Numbered from the stretch's first letter, positions 1 to 9,629 are shown. The stretch: 32,493 nt of DNA from Caedibacter sp. 38-128 (GCA_001898705.1 MKUU01000014.1:1-32493); one strand, 5' to 3'. Notes: generated by a model from the sequence alone, not told the origin. A program made the numbers and translations.

Positions 1-79
1 CTCTACTTCCATCTGTCAGTCCTTTCCTTACAATAATTACATTATTATCAGAACTGACACACTTCATTAAATACTCCCT

Positions 80-496
80 AAAATCTTTAATTTAGTGGGA
101 ATCTATGTCTTTACGATGTTGTTCTTTACCTTTGAGACGCTTGCACATGGCGGTGAAGAGCATGCAGAAAGTAAGCCCTCTCCGCAGGAAAGTACCTCGA
201 CTTTAGAGTCCCTTCCCAGTGATTTAAGCTTGCTTCAAAGAGTCTTTTTGCTTCAACAAAAGCAACGTGCTGCTAATCTTAAAGTTTTCCAAGCACGAGA
301 TGTTGACCGTCCTCAGTATGTGCTTCTCCCAGCTAAAGTCGTTGCAAGCCCTAATGGCTATGCACAAGTGCATGTTCCTCAAGCCTCAAGAGTGGTTGCA
401 GATCCGAACTACCCCATGCCCACGACAGGGGATAAGGTTGAGGTGAATCAAGTAATAGCTGTGATAGAGCCCCTGGTGAGTTCTGTTGATTTGACG
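80..496 (+). repeat. Direct repeat, left copy (adaptor 5' part)
   Basis: This 417-bp stretch pairs with 4090-4506 in the same orientation at a constant offset of 4010 bases. The two copies flank the CaaX membrane protein gene and the insertion-sequence remnants. Recombination between them would delete about 4 kb. Confidence 0.85.
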
Positions 497-520
497 CTCG
501 TGCTATTGCTTTATTCTTGA
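80..520 (+). pseudogene. Truncated copy of the metal RND adaptor gene
   Basis: Bases 80-496 match 4090-4506 of the intact adaptor gene with no indels and only scattered substitutions. The match starts two codons inside the gene, so this copy lacks the original start codon and its GGAGG ribosome site. The reading frame keeps most of the signal peptide, the His-rich stretch after it and the first lipoyl half, then runs off at base ~496 into transposase DNA and stops at 518-520. The alpha-hairpin, second lipoyl half, beta-barrel and membrane-proximal domains are missing, so it cannot work as an adaptor. An internal ATG at 104 could start a 139-residue product, but it has no evident ribosome site. 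I read it as a dead duplicate. Confidence 0.85.
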
Positions 521-880
521 GTAAAAATATGCTGCCAGAAGCACGTATTAAAAAACCAGAATATACTCAGTTAGCCTCTTTAATCCAAACACGCTATCAA
601 CTTGTTAAATTACGTGTTTCTTTGATCAATAAAGTTCATGGCCTTTCTAATAGGAATGGCATCAAGATTAAGAAAGAAGTGCTCACTTCTAAAGAAGGAT
701 TTCAGCGTGTGACTCAAGAGCACGCTTGGCTTTCTTTAGAACAGATTGAGATCGATATTATTGCTGAACACTTAGAAGCCATCAGGAAAAGCCTTAAGAA
801 GCTTGAGAAAGAGATTACTTCTTTTGCTCAAAACCTTTCAGGATATAAGAATCTGATTAACATCAAAAGTATTGTTTATA
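493..880 (+). pseudogene. IS110-family transposase fragment
   Basis: Starting at the GAC of 493-495, the frame reads DARAIALFLSKNMLPEARIK and continues through a segment rich in Lys, Glu and Leu. This resembles the part of IS110-family (DEDD) transposases that follows the N-terminal catalytic domain: the D-A-x-x-I-A motif, then the Q-L-x-x-L and coiled region with R-x-x-L-V-K-L-R-x-x-L-x-N-K. The N-terminal acidic residues and the C-terminal transposase_20 domain with its Ser motif are both absent. The 5' junction is exactly where the adaptor duplicate breaks off, and the 3' part runs in frame into IS5-type sequence. This is a recombined remnant. Confidence 0.7.
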
Positions 881-1085
881 TTAAGAAGAAAGGTTATCGG
901 GCCTGGTATCATAAAAATTACTATGGCCGTCGAAATAAGGTTGAGAACACCTTTTATCGTCTAAAAATTTTTTCGGTAGAAAGCTTAATTCAAGGAACTG
1001 GAATAATCAGCAGGCAGAGGCACATTTAATATGTTGCCTTCTTAACAAAGTGACTAAGTTGGTATGTCAAAGTCAGTTAAAATTG
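881..1085 (+). pseudogene. IS5-family transposase C-terminal fragment, frameshifted
   Basis: The sequence KKKGYRAWYHKNYYGRRNKVENTFYRLK matches the end of the IS5-type DDE domain (G-Y-x-x-R-x-x-x-E-x-x-x-x-R-x-K, which carries the catalytic Glu). The frame is then lost at a T run near 967-974. One frame over it continues as GRKLNSRNWNNQQAEAHL and LLNKVTKL, the usual IS5 C-terminal tail. A 1-nt indel in the T run explains this. Only the last third of the transposase is present and no start exists, so it is not functional. Confidence 0.75.
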
Positions 1086-1394
1086 CTTGAAGCGGAAACT
1101 ATAAGGGTAACTCTAACCTGTCATTTGATTTACGCCACAAAGCCAACTTTGCCTCTCCAAGTGATGGAAGCTATGATTAGAGGCTTCATTATTAATAAAA
1201 TTATCCATTTAGGGAAATCTGTGTCCATTGGCTTGCTTAAAAGGATAAATAATGCCAAAATACCTAATGCTGACGTTAGCTCAGTATGAGTTTACTCATT
1301 TTTTTAGCAGAAAATGGCTTTATCTTAATAAAAATTTATTCTCAAATTTGGGAGCTGGTTAGTACGCCAAAAACTGCAATAAAGGAAAATAGAA
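1086..1394. other. No recognisable gene
   Basis: The IS5 tail frame stays open to 1289 but its sequence past ~1085 is not recognised. The rest is AT-rich and holds no gene I can support. The final bases (AAGGAAAATAGAA) precede the next start codon and contain a moderate ribosome site, AAGGA. Confidence 0.5.
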
Positions 1395-3125
1395 ATGAAT
1401 AAAAATCGCAGAATACCCATAATTAAAAGGCGGATTTTTCATCATTTTCTTATAATATGTTCCATGCTTTGTTTTCTTGGGTTTCTAAGTTCTAGCAATG
1501 CTTCCACAATGCTGAATGAAGAAGAAACTCTATCCAATGCTTCCTCTCGTAGTCTTATAAAAGTTGAAAGCGTAGAATCGTATGATATAGAATTAACCCC
1601 ATTTATTGGGGGAGGAAACGAAGAGGAAGAGAGTCATCTTTATTCTTTCATTCATAAATATCTTGTTCAACAAGAAAGTATACCAGAATCCAAGCTTAAA
1701 AAAATTCTACGTTCTGGGGCTCAAGGTATTTGCGTTGTGCTTGGCAGCTCAGCAGGCGTCCCTTACTTTCAAATAGCACGGCAAGCAGGAGGTGGGAATG
1801 GAATTTTAGCTTGGGGAATGGGAATTACAAATACGATAGCAACATCAGGAACGGGCGCTTGGGCCTACTTTAATCTTTTGGAAGGTTTTGATCCTCAATC
1901 AGACGAGGAAAAGATCCTTTTACAAAAAAGTAAATTACCGCTTCCTGGCCATCTTGCTTCTCATACGCTTGGTCTCGTTGTCGCTGTTCCTACCGCTTAC
2001 ATGGCTTCTCTGTATAATACCCATAAATGGCTCGCAGGCATAAGTTACGGCTTAGACTATAGCCTTAAGACAAATGGCTATCTTAATTTTTTTAAGAGCT
2101 TGACTGCTCAAGAAAGCAAGGTTAAGAGCTGCATAGGTGGGAGCCAAGAAAATCTCGAATTAGAGTCCTACCTTCAGAACATACAGCAGCTTTTGATACA
2201 TCATCTATCGCGTAAAACTATCTCTGCTCTCCTTACGATGTCGAATGAGGAAAGAGATAATTTTATCACATCAATTTATCAAGAAGAGAACCTTACAGTA
2301 GAGAACTATCTTAAATCCATGCTGAGTCTTAATTCTTCTAATCCCCCTTCTAGAGAAACTCCAGACACCTGGAAGAAAGGATATCCTAAAATAGCTTTTG
2401 TAAGCGGTCTAAGTCTATCGGCTGTTATTAACATTTTCCATAATGGTTACTGTGCTTATAAAGGGTGGGAATTCCTTTATGAGAACCCTAATTTTGATAT
2501 ACCAATGGCTGTCATAACGACTATCCCTATCTTTATTCTTGAGCTACAAGCTACCATTCAAACAGGACGTTCGTTGTATGATGCTGCTTTTTATCGTATT
2601 TCTGGAGACCCTCAGCCTTCATTATTACACTCACTTTATCCTAAGTTCTCCAGGGTGCTTCCATATCTTTGTATACCATTAGCGGGAGTAACAGCCTATG
2701 TTGGCCGATTTATGGTTGTAGATATTATCCAAGAAGTCCTTCCCCAACAAGAGTACTCTTTATTTTTTGCAGTAGGAGGTTTTATGGGTCCATTCCTCTT
2801 TTCTGCTTATACAAACTATTCTTTAATTGAAGATCTTCTCTTGAAATATACACGATCTTTTGGAGAAAACAGTAAAAAGAAACTTGCTCTCCTCATTCAA
2901 GGTATTGAAAAACTGACTAAGATTATTAGCCTTACACCTAAAGAAGAAATAAAGGAATTTATTGAGCATCCAAATATCCAAAGTTCCATGCCTATGCTGA
3001 ACGGTGAAGATGTAAGTGAAGAAACTCTTAAAAATCCAGATCAAAATCAAGAAACAGATTTAGGAGAAGCATTCAATAAAAAGTCAAAATGTTTTTCGAA
3101 TCAGTCTAAGTGTATACTTATATGA
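1395..3125 (+). CDS. Exported polytopic membrane protein with C-terminal CaaX box
   Basis: I do not recognise the family of this 576-residue protein. Residues 1-36 form a long basic, then hydrophobic signal or anchor (cluster R-R ... K-R-R, then a hydrophobic stretch ending at S-N-A-S). Hydrophobic segments follow at about 105-125, 136-160, 186-206, 343-365, 379-399, 431-455 and 466-490, and a hydrophilic loop lies at about 207-340. The C-terminal 75 residues are charged and hydrophilic. The protein ends K-C-F-S-N-Q-S-K-C-I-L-I: the last four residues are a CaaX prenylation box, with a second Cys (566) seven residues before Cys573. Host prenylation of bacterial effectors is known in Legionella, so an effector reaching host membranes is plausible but unproven. 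The gene sits between transposase remnants, alone on its strand segment, with no partner gene. Confidence 0.8.
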   Translation: MNKNRRIPIIKRRIFHHFLIICSMLCFLGFLSSSNASTMLNEEETLSNASSRSLIKVESVESYDIELTPFIGGGNEEEESHLYSFIHKYLVQQESIPESKLKKILRSGAQGICVVLGSSAGVPYFQIARQAGGGNGILAWGMGITNTIATSGTGAWAYFNLLEGFDPQSDEEKILLQKSKLPLPGHLASHTLGLVVAVPTAYMASLYNTHKWLAGISYGLDYSLKTNGYLNFFKSLTAQESKVKSCIGGSQENLELESYLQNIQQLLIHHLSRKTISALLTMSNEERDNFITSIYQEENLTVENYLKSMLSLNSSNPPSRETPDTWKKGYPKIAFVSGLSLSAVINIFHNGYCAYKGWEFLYENPNFDIPMAVITTIPIFILELQATIQTGRSLYDAAFYRISGDPQPSLLHSLYPKFSRVLPYLCIPLAGVTAYVGRFMVVDIIQEVLPQQEYSLFFAVGGFMGPFLFSAYTNYSLIEDLLLKYTRSFGENSKKKLALLIQGIEKLTKIISLTPKEEIKEFIEHPNIQSSMPMLNGEDVSEETLKNPDQNQETDLGEAFNKKSKCFSNQSKCILI

Positions 3126-3300
3126 AGGGAGACTATCTGATTAATATAGAAGAATTTAATCATATGTAAGCTTGGGTCTTATCTATTTTAAGGAGCCATC
3201 TTAGTACAAAAAAAAAGGGAATAATTCATATTTTTAATTTTTACTTGTAAAAAAAATTAAAGCCTTTCTAATTTTAAGTGAAATAAAGGTTGTCGAGATA
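3126..3300. other. AT-rich spacer, nothing recognised
   Basis: This spacer has poly-A and poly-T runs but no open frame or hairpin-plus-U-tract that would serve as a clear terminator for the upstream gene. Confidence 0.5.
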
Positions 3301-3962
3301 GCACTCTTGCAAAAACTTTCTAAAGCTGCAGCTAGGGTGTGCTCTGCTTTAAATTAAGCAGTATAGACGTTGAAGTGTTGTTTAACTAGACGGATTTCTC
3401 CCTTGAGTCCTTGATCATACTTCCAAAGATCCATCTTCCCTTTTTTAAACATAGGCATAACTTCAAATCCTTTAATCGTTGCATAAGCTGTTCTTAGCGA
3501 TAGCATAAGTCGGAGCATTATCTATATTAATGGTGTTTGGCATTTCCTATTCTTTAAATTTCCTTAAAGCCTTTGAAAGAAAACGTTTGGTAGCAATAAC
3601 ATTTCTTGTAGATGAAAGGTAGAAGTCTATAGTACGCCCTCGCTTATCAACAGCTCGATAAAGGTAAGCCCATTTGCCTTTTACCTTTACGTAAGTTTCA
3701 TCAACTCTTCAGCTATAATCAAGTCCTGGCTTCGAATACCACCTAAGACGCTTTTCAAGTTCAGGAGCATATTTAATAACCCATCGATAAAGAAGTTACA
3801 GGGTCAACCTCAATACCTCGCTCTGTCATCATTTCTTCAAGGTTCCTATAACTGATCCCATACTTATAATACCAGCGAACACAGCCAAGAATAATGTCAC
3901 CTGGAAGTGACGGCACTTAAAATCATCCATCCAATAATTTTCTAACTTTTTGCAAAGTTCCC
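3301..3962 (-). mobile_element. Decayed IS6-family insertion sequence
   Basis: The element spans about 660 bp, slightly short of the usual IS6 length. Its ends carry inward-facing TTGCAAAAA (3307-3315) and TTTTTGCAA (3947-3955), which resemble the TTGCAAA core of IS26-type terminal repeats. The rest of the repeats is imperfect, so the exact ends are uncertain by several bases. No 8-bp target duplication was evident by eye. Confidence 0.65.
3354..3930 (-). pseudogene. IS6-family transposase, inactivated
   Basis: Read on the minus strand from the ATG at 3930, the pieces are recognisable in order: MDDFKCRHF, then GDIILGCVRWYYKYGISYRN (N-terminal HTH), VDETYVKVKGKWAYLYRAVD (first catalytic Asp), INIDNAPTYA (second Asp) and TIKGFEVMPMFKKGKMDLWK (C-terminal tail). 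Frameshifts near 3905 and 3795, an in-frame TGA just before the first Asp motif, and a TAG after KALRKFKE break the frame. The segment between the second Asp and the tail is deleted, which removes the catalytic Glu region. It cannot encode an active enzyme. Confidence 0.85.
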
Positions 3963-4070
3963 TTAAGTTCGGTTTCAGTTATTTGGAATGTATTAAAGTT
4001 AAGGAAGAGAAAATTTTAATAAATTATATTAGCAAACTATTAAGAGTTTCAGTTTAATAATAAATATTTG

Positions 4071-4079
4071 AGGGAGGAA
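4071..4079 (+). promoter_or_regulatory. Strong ribosome binding site of the adaptor gene
   Basis: GGGAGGAAG lies just upstream of ATG 4084. It is one of the strongest Shine-Dalgarno matches in the window and fixes the start of the adaptor. Confidence 0.75.
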
Positions 4080-4083
4080 GGCT

Positions 4084-5232
4084 ATGAACAAAATATTTAA
4101 TTTAGTGGGAATTTATGTCTTTGCGTTTTTGCTCTTTACCTTTGAAGGGCTCGCCCATGGGGATGAAGACCATGGAGAAAGTAAGCCTTCTCCGCAGGAG
4201 AGTACCTCGACTTTAGAGTCCCTTCCCAGTGATTTAAGCTTGCTTCAAAGAGTCTTTTTGCCTCAACAAAAGCAACGTGCGGCTAATCTTAAAGTTTTAC
4301 AAGCACATGATGTTGATCGTCCTCAGTATGTGCTTCTCCCTGCTAAAGTTGTTGCAAGCCCTAATGGCTATGCCCAAGTGCATGTTCCTCAAGCCTCAAG
4401 AGTGGTTGCAGATCCAACTTATCCCATGCCCACGACAGGGGATAAGGTTGAGGCCAATCAAGTAATTGCTATTGTTGAGCCTCTTGTGAGTTCTGTTGAT
4501 TTAACGGACAAAAAGACAGAGCTTTATAAAATTGAAGGTGAAATTGCACAACTTGAAAGAGATGTTGAACGACTAACCACTTTAGGAAAATTCTCTGCCC
4601 GTAAAAAGCTTGAGGATGCAAAGACAGATTTAGAAAGCGCTAAAAAGCGAAAGCAACAAATCTTAACAACTGGCCTTGGGCGTGAGGTTATTCGATCACC
4701 TATCGCAGGCATCCTTAGTGATTCACATCTCTTGCCTGGGCAAATTGTTCAGCCAGGACAGCCTATTGCAGAAATTGTCGACCCTACGTCCTTTCAAATT
4801 GAGGCTTACACTTATGATTACGCCCTCACCAATCAAATCAAAGAAGCCTCTCTCAGATCTTCTTTAGAGCCTGAGAAAGTTTATCCCTTAACCCTTAAAG
4901 GCTTAAGCCCAAAGGTGGGTGAAAATGATCAAGCCCGTCATATTTTATTTAGCATAAAAGAAACAGCTCCTGCCCTCATGATAGGGGAGTTTGTCGATGT
5001 TATGATCTCGCTTCCTTCAACCTTTAAAAAGGTTGTCATTCCGCAAACAGCCCTTTTTAAAAATGGTAAGACTTATAATGTATTTATCCTTGCAGAACCT
5101 GAGCTTATTCTTTCACGCTCCATTCAAGTTGGGATATTCTTTGACGATAAAGCTGAAATCCTTGAAGGGTTAAAACCTGGCGAACGTGTTATTGAAAATG
5201 TTGAAACTTTAGCAATAGTCCTTAAGAAATAG
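4084..5232 (+). CDS. RND metal-efflux periplasmic adaptor (CusB/CzcB type)
   Basis: This membrane fusion protein (382 residues) should link the inner-membrane pump encoded next to it with an outer-membrane channel. Residues 1-25 are a signal peptide ending F-E-G-L-A, followed directly by H-G-D-E-D-H-G-E, a likely metal-binding tail as in heavy-metal adaptors. Next come a first lipoyl half (about 85-140, with P-x-x-G-D-x-V), an alpha-helical hairpin (about 143-200, heptad-rich), a second lipoyl half (I-R-S-P-I-A-G-I-L, about 200-238), a beta-barrel and a membrane-proximal domain ending at residue 382. The pump gene starts 7 bp after its stop, so the two are co-transcribed. Which metal is moved cannot be read from the adaptor alone. 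No outer-membrane channel gene lies nearby. Confidence 0.9.
   Translation: MNKIFNLVGIYVFAFLLFTFEGLAHGDEDHGESKPSPQESTSTLESLPSDLSLLQRVFLPQQKQRAANLKVLQAHDVDRPQYVLLPAKVVASPNGYAQVHVPQASRVVADPTYPMPTTGDKVEANQVIAIVEPLVSSVDLTDKKTELYKIEGEIAQLERDVERLTTLGKFSARKKLEDAKTDLESAKKRKQQILTTGLGREVIRSPIAGILSDSHLLPGQIVQPGQPIAEIVDPTSFQIEAYTYDYALTNQIKEASLRSSLEPEKVYPLTLKGLSPKVGENDQARHILFSIKETAPALMIGEFVDVMISLPSTFKKVVIPQTALFKNGKTYNVFILAEPELILSRSIQVGIFFDDKAEILEGLKPGERVIENVETLAIVLKK
4090..4506 (+). repeat. Direct repeat, right copy (within intact adaptor)
   Basis: This is the partner of 80-496. It lies inside the intact adaptor gene, so this is probably the source and the left copy the derivative. Confidence 0.85.
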
Positions 5233-5239
5233 GCACATC

Positions 5240-8200
5240 ATGTTTACCAAGATTGTTGAATTCTCCTTAAAAAATAGATGGCTTATCATTTTCTTATATA
5301 TGGCTGCCGTCATCTATGGTTCTTTGATTGTGCCTAAAATGCCAATTGATGTTTTTCCAGATCTCAACAGGCCCACTGTAACGCTCTTAACAGAAGTACC
5401 AGGCTTTGCTCCTGAAGAAGTAGAAAAGCAAGTAACCTTCCCTATAGAGACAGCCATGAATGGTCTTCCTGGCGTGATGCGTGTCCGCTCCACTTCTGGC
5501 ATTGGGCTTTCAATTGTCTATGTTGAATTTGATTGGGGCACTGATATTTACCGTAATCGGCAGCTTGTGAATGAAAGACTTAATACAACACTCTCACAAC
5601 TTCCTACCAATGTTATCCCTGCTTTAGGGCCTGTGACTTCCATTATGGGTGAGATTCTTTTAATTGGTGTGAGTTCTCAAAGAGGCGAGACTTCTCCTAT
5701 GGATTTAAGAACCATTGCAGACTGGACAATGCGGCCACGACTCTTAAGTATTCCAGGGGTTGCTCAAGTCATTCCAATTGGGGGTGAAGTAAAGGAGTAT
5801 CAAGTTCAACCTTTAAACCACCGGATGCTTGGATACAATGTAAGCTTAGATGATCTTTTAAAAAGTCTTGAAGGGTTTGCTCAAAACACAACAGGTGGAT
5901 ATTTTGAGAAGTTCAAAACAGAGTCATTGATTCGTTTCTTAGGCCTTACAAACAAGCTTGAAGATCTTAAAAAGACGCCGCTTAAATATCAAGGCGCTCA
6001 CGCATTAACCCTAGATCAGGTAAGTCATGTTGTCTTTGCGCCTACTGTTAAAAGAGGAGATGCTAGCATTAATGGCAAGCCTTCTGTTATTCTATCAATT
6101 CAGAAGCAGCCAGGTGCTGATACAGCGTCTTTGACGCGCGACATTGAAAAAAGCCTTAAAGAGCTTCAAAAAACAATGCCTGCAGATGTCAAAGTGGATC
6201 AAATTCTCTTTAAACAAGCCACCTTCATTGAAAATTCAATCCAGAATGTAGAAGAAGCTTTAAGAGATGGTGCACTTTTAGTCCTTATCATCCTATTTGC
6301 GTTCCTTATGAACTTCAGTACAACCTTTATCAGTATTACCGCAATTCCAATCTCAATCTTGATTACAGCCATTATCTTTCATCAATTTGGCTTATCCATT
6401 AACACCATGACCTTAGGGGGGCTTGCTATTGCCATTGGAGAGCTTGTGGATGACGCTGTTGTTGATGTTGAGAATATCCTAAGGCGCCTTAAATTAAATA
6501 CCAAGCTCACTAACCCTTTACCCATTATTCAAGTGATTAAAGATGCTTCAGTGGAGGTCAGAAGTTCGATCATTTATGCAACATTGACTGTCGTGCTTGT
6601 TTTTCTGCCTCTTTTTGCCTTAAACGGGATTGAAGGCAGACTCTTTAGCCCTTTAGGGGTTGCTTATATCGTCTCAATTCTAGCCTCGCTCCTTGTGTCG
6701 ATTACCTTAACGCCTGTCTTATCATATTACTTGCTTCCACGTATAAAGGCGATAAAGCATGGGGATAGCTGGCTTGTAAGGCACCTTAAAGAGTTGGATA
6801 CTAAAGTTCTTCAATGGTCATTTGCACACCCTAAGATTCCTATTCTCACAACAGTCTTATTCACCCTTTTAGCAGCTGCATCCGTTCCTTTCTTAGGAAA
6901 GGCCTTTCTTCCTTCCTTTAATGAAGGAACGGTGACCATTAACTTAAGGCTTCCCCCAGGGACATCCCTTGAGGAGACCAATCGAGTGGGTACCATTGCA
7001 GAAAAGCTTGTTTTAGAAGTGCCTGAAGTAATTTCTGTTGGGCGCCGAAGTGGGCGTGCTGAACTTGATGAGCATGCAGAAGGAGTTTACTCTTCTGAAA
7101 TTGATATTGATTTAAAACCTTCAAAGCGCTCGCGAGAAGAAGTCTTAAGTGATCTCCGCAGGCGCCTTGCAACCCTTCCCAATTCAGTCATCAATATTGG
7201 GCAGCCAATTTCTCACCGCTTAGATCATTTGCTCTCAGGCGTGAGAGCAGAGCTTGCCATTAAAATCTTTGGAGAGGAACTTAATTACTTAAGAGAAAGT
7301 GCTGATAAAGTGAAGTCTCTGCTGAAGGATATAAAAGGCATAACAGATTTGCAGGTTGAACAAATAACCTTAATTCCTCAAGTCCAAATTATCCCAAAAA
7401 GAGAAGAAGCACTTAAGTATGGCATTAATGTTAATACCTTAGGCGAGACAATTGAAACCCTTTTATCAGGAAAAATTGTAACTCAAATTTTAGAAGGGGC
7501 TAGAAGATACAATCTTGTTGTTCGTTTGCCCGTAGCAGAAAGAGCAGATCTTGATAAAATCCGCAACACGCTTATTGACTCCCCTGCAGGCAAAATCCCT
7601 TTATGGTTTGTGGCTGACATTCAAGAAACCCAAGGCCCTAATCAAATAAGCAGGGACAATACCCAAAGACGTATTGTTGTCTTTGCTAATACCAAAGATC
7701 GTGCTTTAGGCGATGTTGCGGAAGATGTTCAAAAAAAGCTTTCCTCTCTCAAGCTCCCTGAAGGATATTTTATTAAGTTTGAGGGCCAGTTTGAAAGTCA
7801 AAAGTCCGCAACCCAGCTTATTTTCCTTTTGTCTCTTCTCTCGCTCATAGGTATTTTTATCCTTCTCAATAGCCACTTTAAATCGGCTCCCTTGACACTT
7901 ATTATTATGGCGAATGTGCCTATGGCTTTCATTGGAAGCGTGGTTGCAATATGGGTAACCAATCAAACACTCTCTGTTGCAAGCCTTGTTGGATTTATCA
8001 CGTTGACAGGAATTGCTACCCGCAATGGTATTTTAAAGATTTCTCACTATCTTCATTTAATGAAATATGAAGGCGAGAAATTTACAAAGGAAATGATCAT
8101 TCGTGGCTCACTCGAGAGATTATCCCCTGTTCTTATGACGGCACTTGTGGCTGCTTTTGCTCTTATTCCTCTTTTAATGGGCGGTGATCAACCTGGTAAA

Positions 8201-8338
8201 GAAATCCTTCACCCTGTTGCGGCAGTGATCTTTGGCGGCTTGATCTCTTCAACCTTACTCGATACAATCCTAACACCAATTGTTTTCTGGCTGGTTGGCC
8301 AGCGTTTGGTTAAAACACAAAAACTCATTGTAGAATAG
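5240..8338 (+). CDS. Heavy-metal RND efflux pump (CusA/CzcA family)
   Basis: This inner-membrane proton antiporter (1032 residues, full length for the family) drives cation export through the adaptor encoded upstream. It opens with [10 protein letters not shown] and the [11 protein letters not shown] motif typical of heavy-metal RND pumps. TM4 reads [13 protein letters not shown]: the Asp and Glu positions used for proton relay are present, while the first Asp of CzcA is an Ala, as in CusA. The LPSFNEG motif (about residue 560) starts the second half. The second periplasmic half and final TM block are intact. I could not see the paired methionines that mark Cu(I) pumps, so the substrate is open. 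Confidence 0.93.
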   Translation: MFTKIVEFSLKNRWLIIFLYMAAVIYGSLIVPKMPIDVFPDLNRPTVTLLTEVPGFAPEEVEKQVTFPIETAMNGLPGVMRVRSTSGIGLSIVYVEFDWGTDIYRNRQLVNERLNTTLSQLPTNVIPALGPVTSIMGEILLIGVSSQRGETSPMDLRTIADWTMRPRLLSIPGVAQVIPIGGEVKEYQVQPLNHRMLGYNVSLDDLLKSLEGFAQNTTGGYFEKFKTESLIRFLGLTNKLEDLKKTPLKYQGAHALTLDQVSHVVFAPTVKRGDASINGKPSVILSIQKQPGADTASLTRDIEKSLKELQKTMPADVKVDQILFKQATFIENSIQNVEEALRDGALLVLIILFAFLMNFSTTFISITAIPISILITAIIFHQFGLSINTMTLGGLAIAIGELVDDAVVDVENILRRLKLNTKLTNPLPIIQVIKDASVEVRSSIIYATLTVVLVFLPLFALNGIEGRLFSPLGVAYIVSILASLLVSITLTPVLSYYLLPRIKAIKHGDSWLVRHLKELDTKVLQWSFAHPKIPILTTVLFTLLAAASVPFLGKAFLPSFNEGTVTINLRLPPGTSLEETNRVGTIAEKLVLEVPEVISVGRRSGRAELDEHAEGVYSSEIDIDLKPSKRSREEVLSDLRRRLATLPNSVINIGQPISHRLDHLLSGVRAELAIKIFGEELNYLRESADKVKSLLKDIKGITDLQVEQITLIPQVQIIPKREEALKYGINVNTLGETIETLLSGKIVTQILEGARRYNLVVRLPVAERADLDKIRNTLIDSPAGKIPLWFVADIQETQGPNQISRDNTQRRIVVFANTKDRALGDVAEDVQKKLSSLKLPEGYFIKFEGQFESQKSATQLIFLLSLLSLIGIFILLNSHFKSAPLTLIIMANVPMAFIGSVVAIWVTNQTLSVASLVGFITLTGIATRNGILKISHYLHLMKYEGEKFTKEMIIRGSLERLSPVLMTALVAAFALIPLLMGGDQPGKEILHPVAAVIFGGLISSTLLDTILTPIVFWLVGQRLVKTQKLIVE

Positions 8339-8350
8339 AAGGAGTATTAA

Positions 8351-9211
8351 ATGAAAAAGAAGTTTTTAAACGCTTTAGGAATTACGCTTGGAATCACAAC
8401 CGTAGCCTCTCAAGCATTATCCCATGAAGGCGAGTCACTTAAAATGGCATCTGACATGAAAATGAACCATTGTTCACATGAAGATCAACAGGAGTCTACA
8501 ATTAAAGTTGATGTTTTGCTCTCAAGCCAAGCGCAAAAGGACAAAATTATACCAACAAGAATAAAACTGACATCCATTAAGGATAATAAGGAAATTTTGC
8601 TTTCTGATTTAAAAGAAGTCCATACCAAGAAAATCCATGTATTGATTTTTGATCAAACCTTAACTGATTATCAACATGTCCATCCAGAGCCAACAAAAGA
8701 GCCTGGGGTTTATGAGTTTAGTTGGTCGCCTAAGAATGAAGGAGCTTATAAGATATGGGTCGATATTGTGCCTCTTAAAACAGGAAAAGAAGAATATGTT
8801 ACAGCGTCTCTTGCAACAGTTGGAAGCTTTAGCAAAGCTGCTGACAAGCAACTCAGTCAGGAAGCAAAGGTAGACAATAATCTTTATTCTTTAGCGTTTG
8901 ATATCAAAGAACTCAAAAAAGGCCAAGCCGCTATGGGCAAGATAAAAGTTCTCAATAAGGAAGGAAAAGATGTGAAAGATCTTGAGCCAATTATGGGGGC
9001 TTTTGCGCATATTGTTGCCATTAACGAAGATTTTAATACGATTGCTCACGTCCATCCTATGGGTAAAGAACCAACAGATGAAAAGGAAAGAGGAGGACCT
9101 GAGTTAATGTTTCATTTTATGCCAGAGAAGTCAGGCTTTTATAAAATATGGTTACAGATCAAACTGGCAGGTAAAGAAATCTTTGTCCCTTTTGGTGTAA
9201 ATGTGAAATAG
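8351..9211 (+). CDS. Exported protein with two HVHP modules, metal operon
   Basis: This 286-residue protein begins with a signal peptide (1-24, ending S-Q-A-L-S) followed by H-E-G-E and a Met/His-rich tail (M-x-x-D-M-K-M-N-H-C-S-H). It contains two related beta-rich modules. Each has a short strand, the motif H-V-H-P (residues 109-112 and 233-236), then a segment ending in a Y-K-I-W strand (Y-K-I-W-V-D-I and Y-K-I-W-L-Q-I). This is an internal duplication resembling YtkA-like or copper-associated periplasmic domains. A role in binding or delivering metal to the efflux system is likely. It follows the pump gene by 12 bp, with AAGGAG before its ATG. The exact family is not certain. Confidence 0.8.
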   Translation: MKKKFLNALGITLGITTVASQALSHEGESLKMASDMKMNHCSHEDQQESTIKVDVLLSSQAQKDKIIPTRIKLTSIKDNKEILLSDLKEVHTKKIHVLIFDQTLTDYQHVHPEPTKEPGVYEFSWSPKNEGAYKIWVDIVPLKTGKEEYVTASLATVGSFSKAADKQLSQEAKVDNNLYSLAFDIKELKKGQAAMGKIKVLNKEGKDVKDLEPIMGAFAHIVAINEDFNTIAHVHPMGKEPTDEKERGGPELMFHFMPEKSGFYKIWLQIKLAGKEIFVPFGVNVK

Positions 9212-9233
9212 GCCATCAACAAGAGGCGACAGA

Positions 9234-9482
9234 ATGCTGAAAATAGTAAGCTTATTCATGGTCATTATGATTGGGATCGTGTCAACGATCCCAGCTGAAG
9301 CAACCCGTCGACATCGTGTTGCAGCGTTTAGAAAAAAACAAGCTGAAGAAGAAGCAAAAAAACTAGAGGAAAAACAAAAACAAGAAGAACAATCGCAAAT
9401 AGAGAAAAAAGCTAAACAACAAGAAGAGACATCAAGTTTAACACCAATAAAACAAGAACGTCTTAAAATTATAGCCTCTTAA
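9234..9482 (+). CDS. Small exported coiled-coil protein
   Basis: This 82-residue protein has a signal peptide (about 1-23, ending I-P-A-E-A) and then a highly charged helix of Glu, Lys and Gln with heptad-like spacing (about 30-68). It is not assigned to a family. It follows the HVHP protein by 22 bp in the same direction, so it is probably the last gene of the metal-efflux operon. The composition is low complexity, so database matches would be unreliable. Confidence 0.6.
   Translation: MLKIVSLFMVIMIGIVSTIPAEATRRHRVAAFRKKQAEEEAKKLEEKQKQEEQSQIEKKAKQQEETSSLTPIKQERLKIIAS
9272..9293 (+). other. Perfect 9-bp hairpin inside a signal-peptide coding region
   Basis: TGGGATCGT and ACGATCCCA flank the 4-nt loop GTCA, about 35 nt after the start codon of the small coiled-coil protein. 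It might hinder translation or arise by chance. Confidence 0.4.
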
Positions 9483-9629
9483 TCATAAATATTGGTTAGA
9501 AGTTTTTATTTGCTAATAAAAATTACTTGTTCTTTGGAGATTCAACACTAGTAAAGTAAACAAAATTTGATTTGATATTTTTGGATCTTGCGCTACTCTT
9601 ATTAAGAAATGCAACAAAGTGAGGTCTCA
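9483..9629 (+). other. Intergenic region with weak AT-only hairpin
   Basis: TTTTTATT (9503-9510) pairs with AATAAAAA (9515-9522) around a TGCT loop. It is made only of A-T pairs, so it is a weak terminator candidate at best for the metal operon. Confidence 0.3.

Noticed and set aside
2823-3050. Minus-strand 75-codon frame
   Set aside because: It lies wholly inside the 576-residue membrane protein gene and has no family features.
7706-7966. Minus-strand frame inside the metal RND pump
   Set aside because: It is a shadow of the strongly conserved pump gene.
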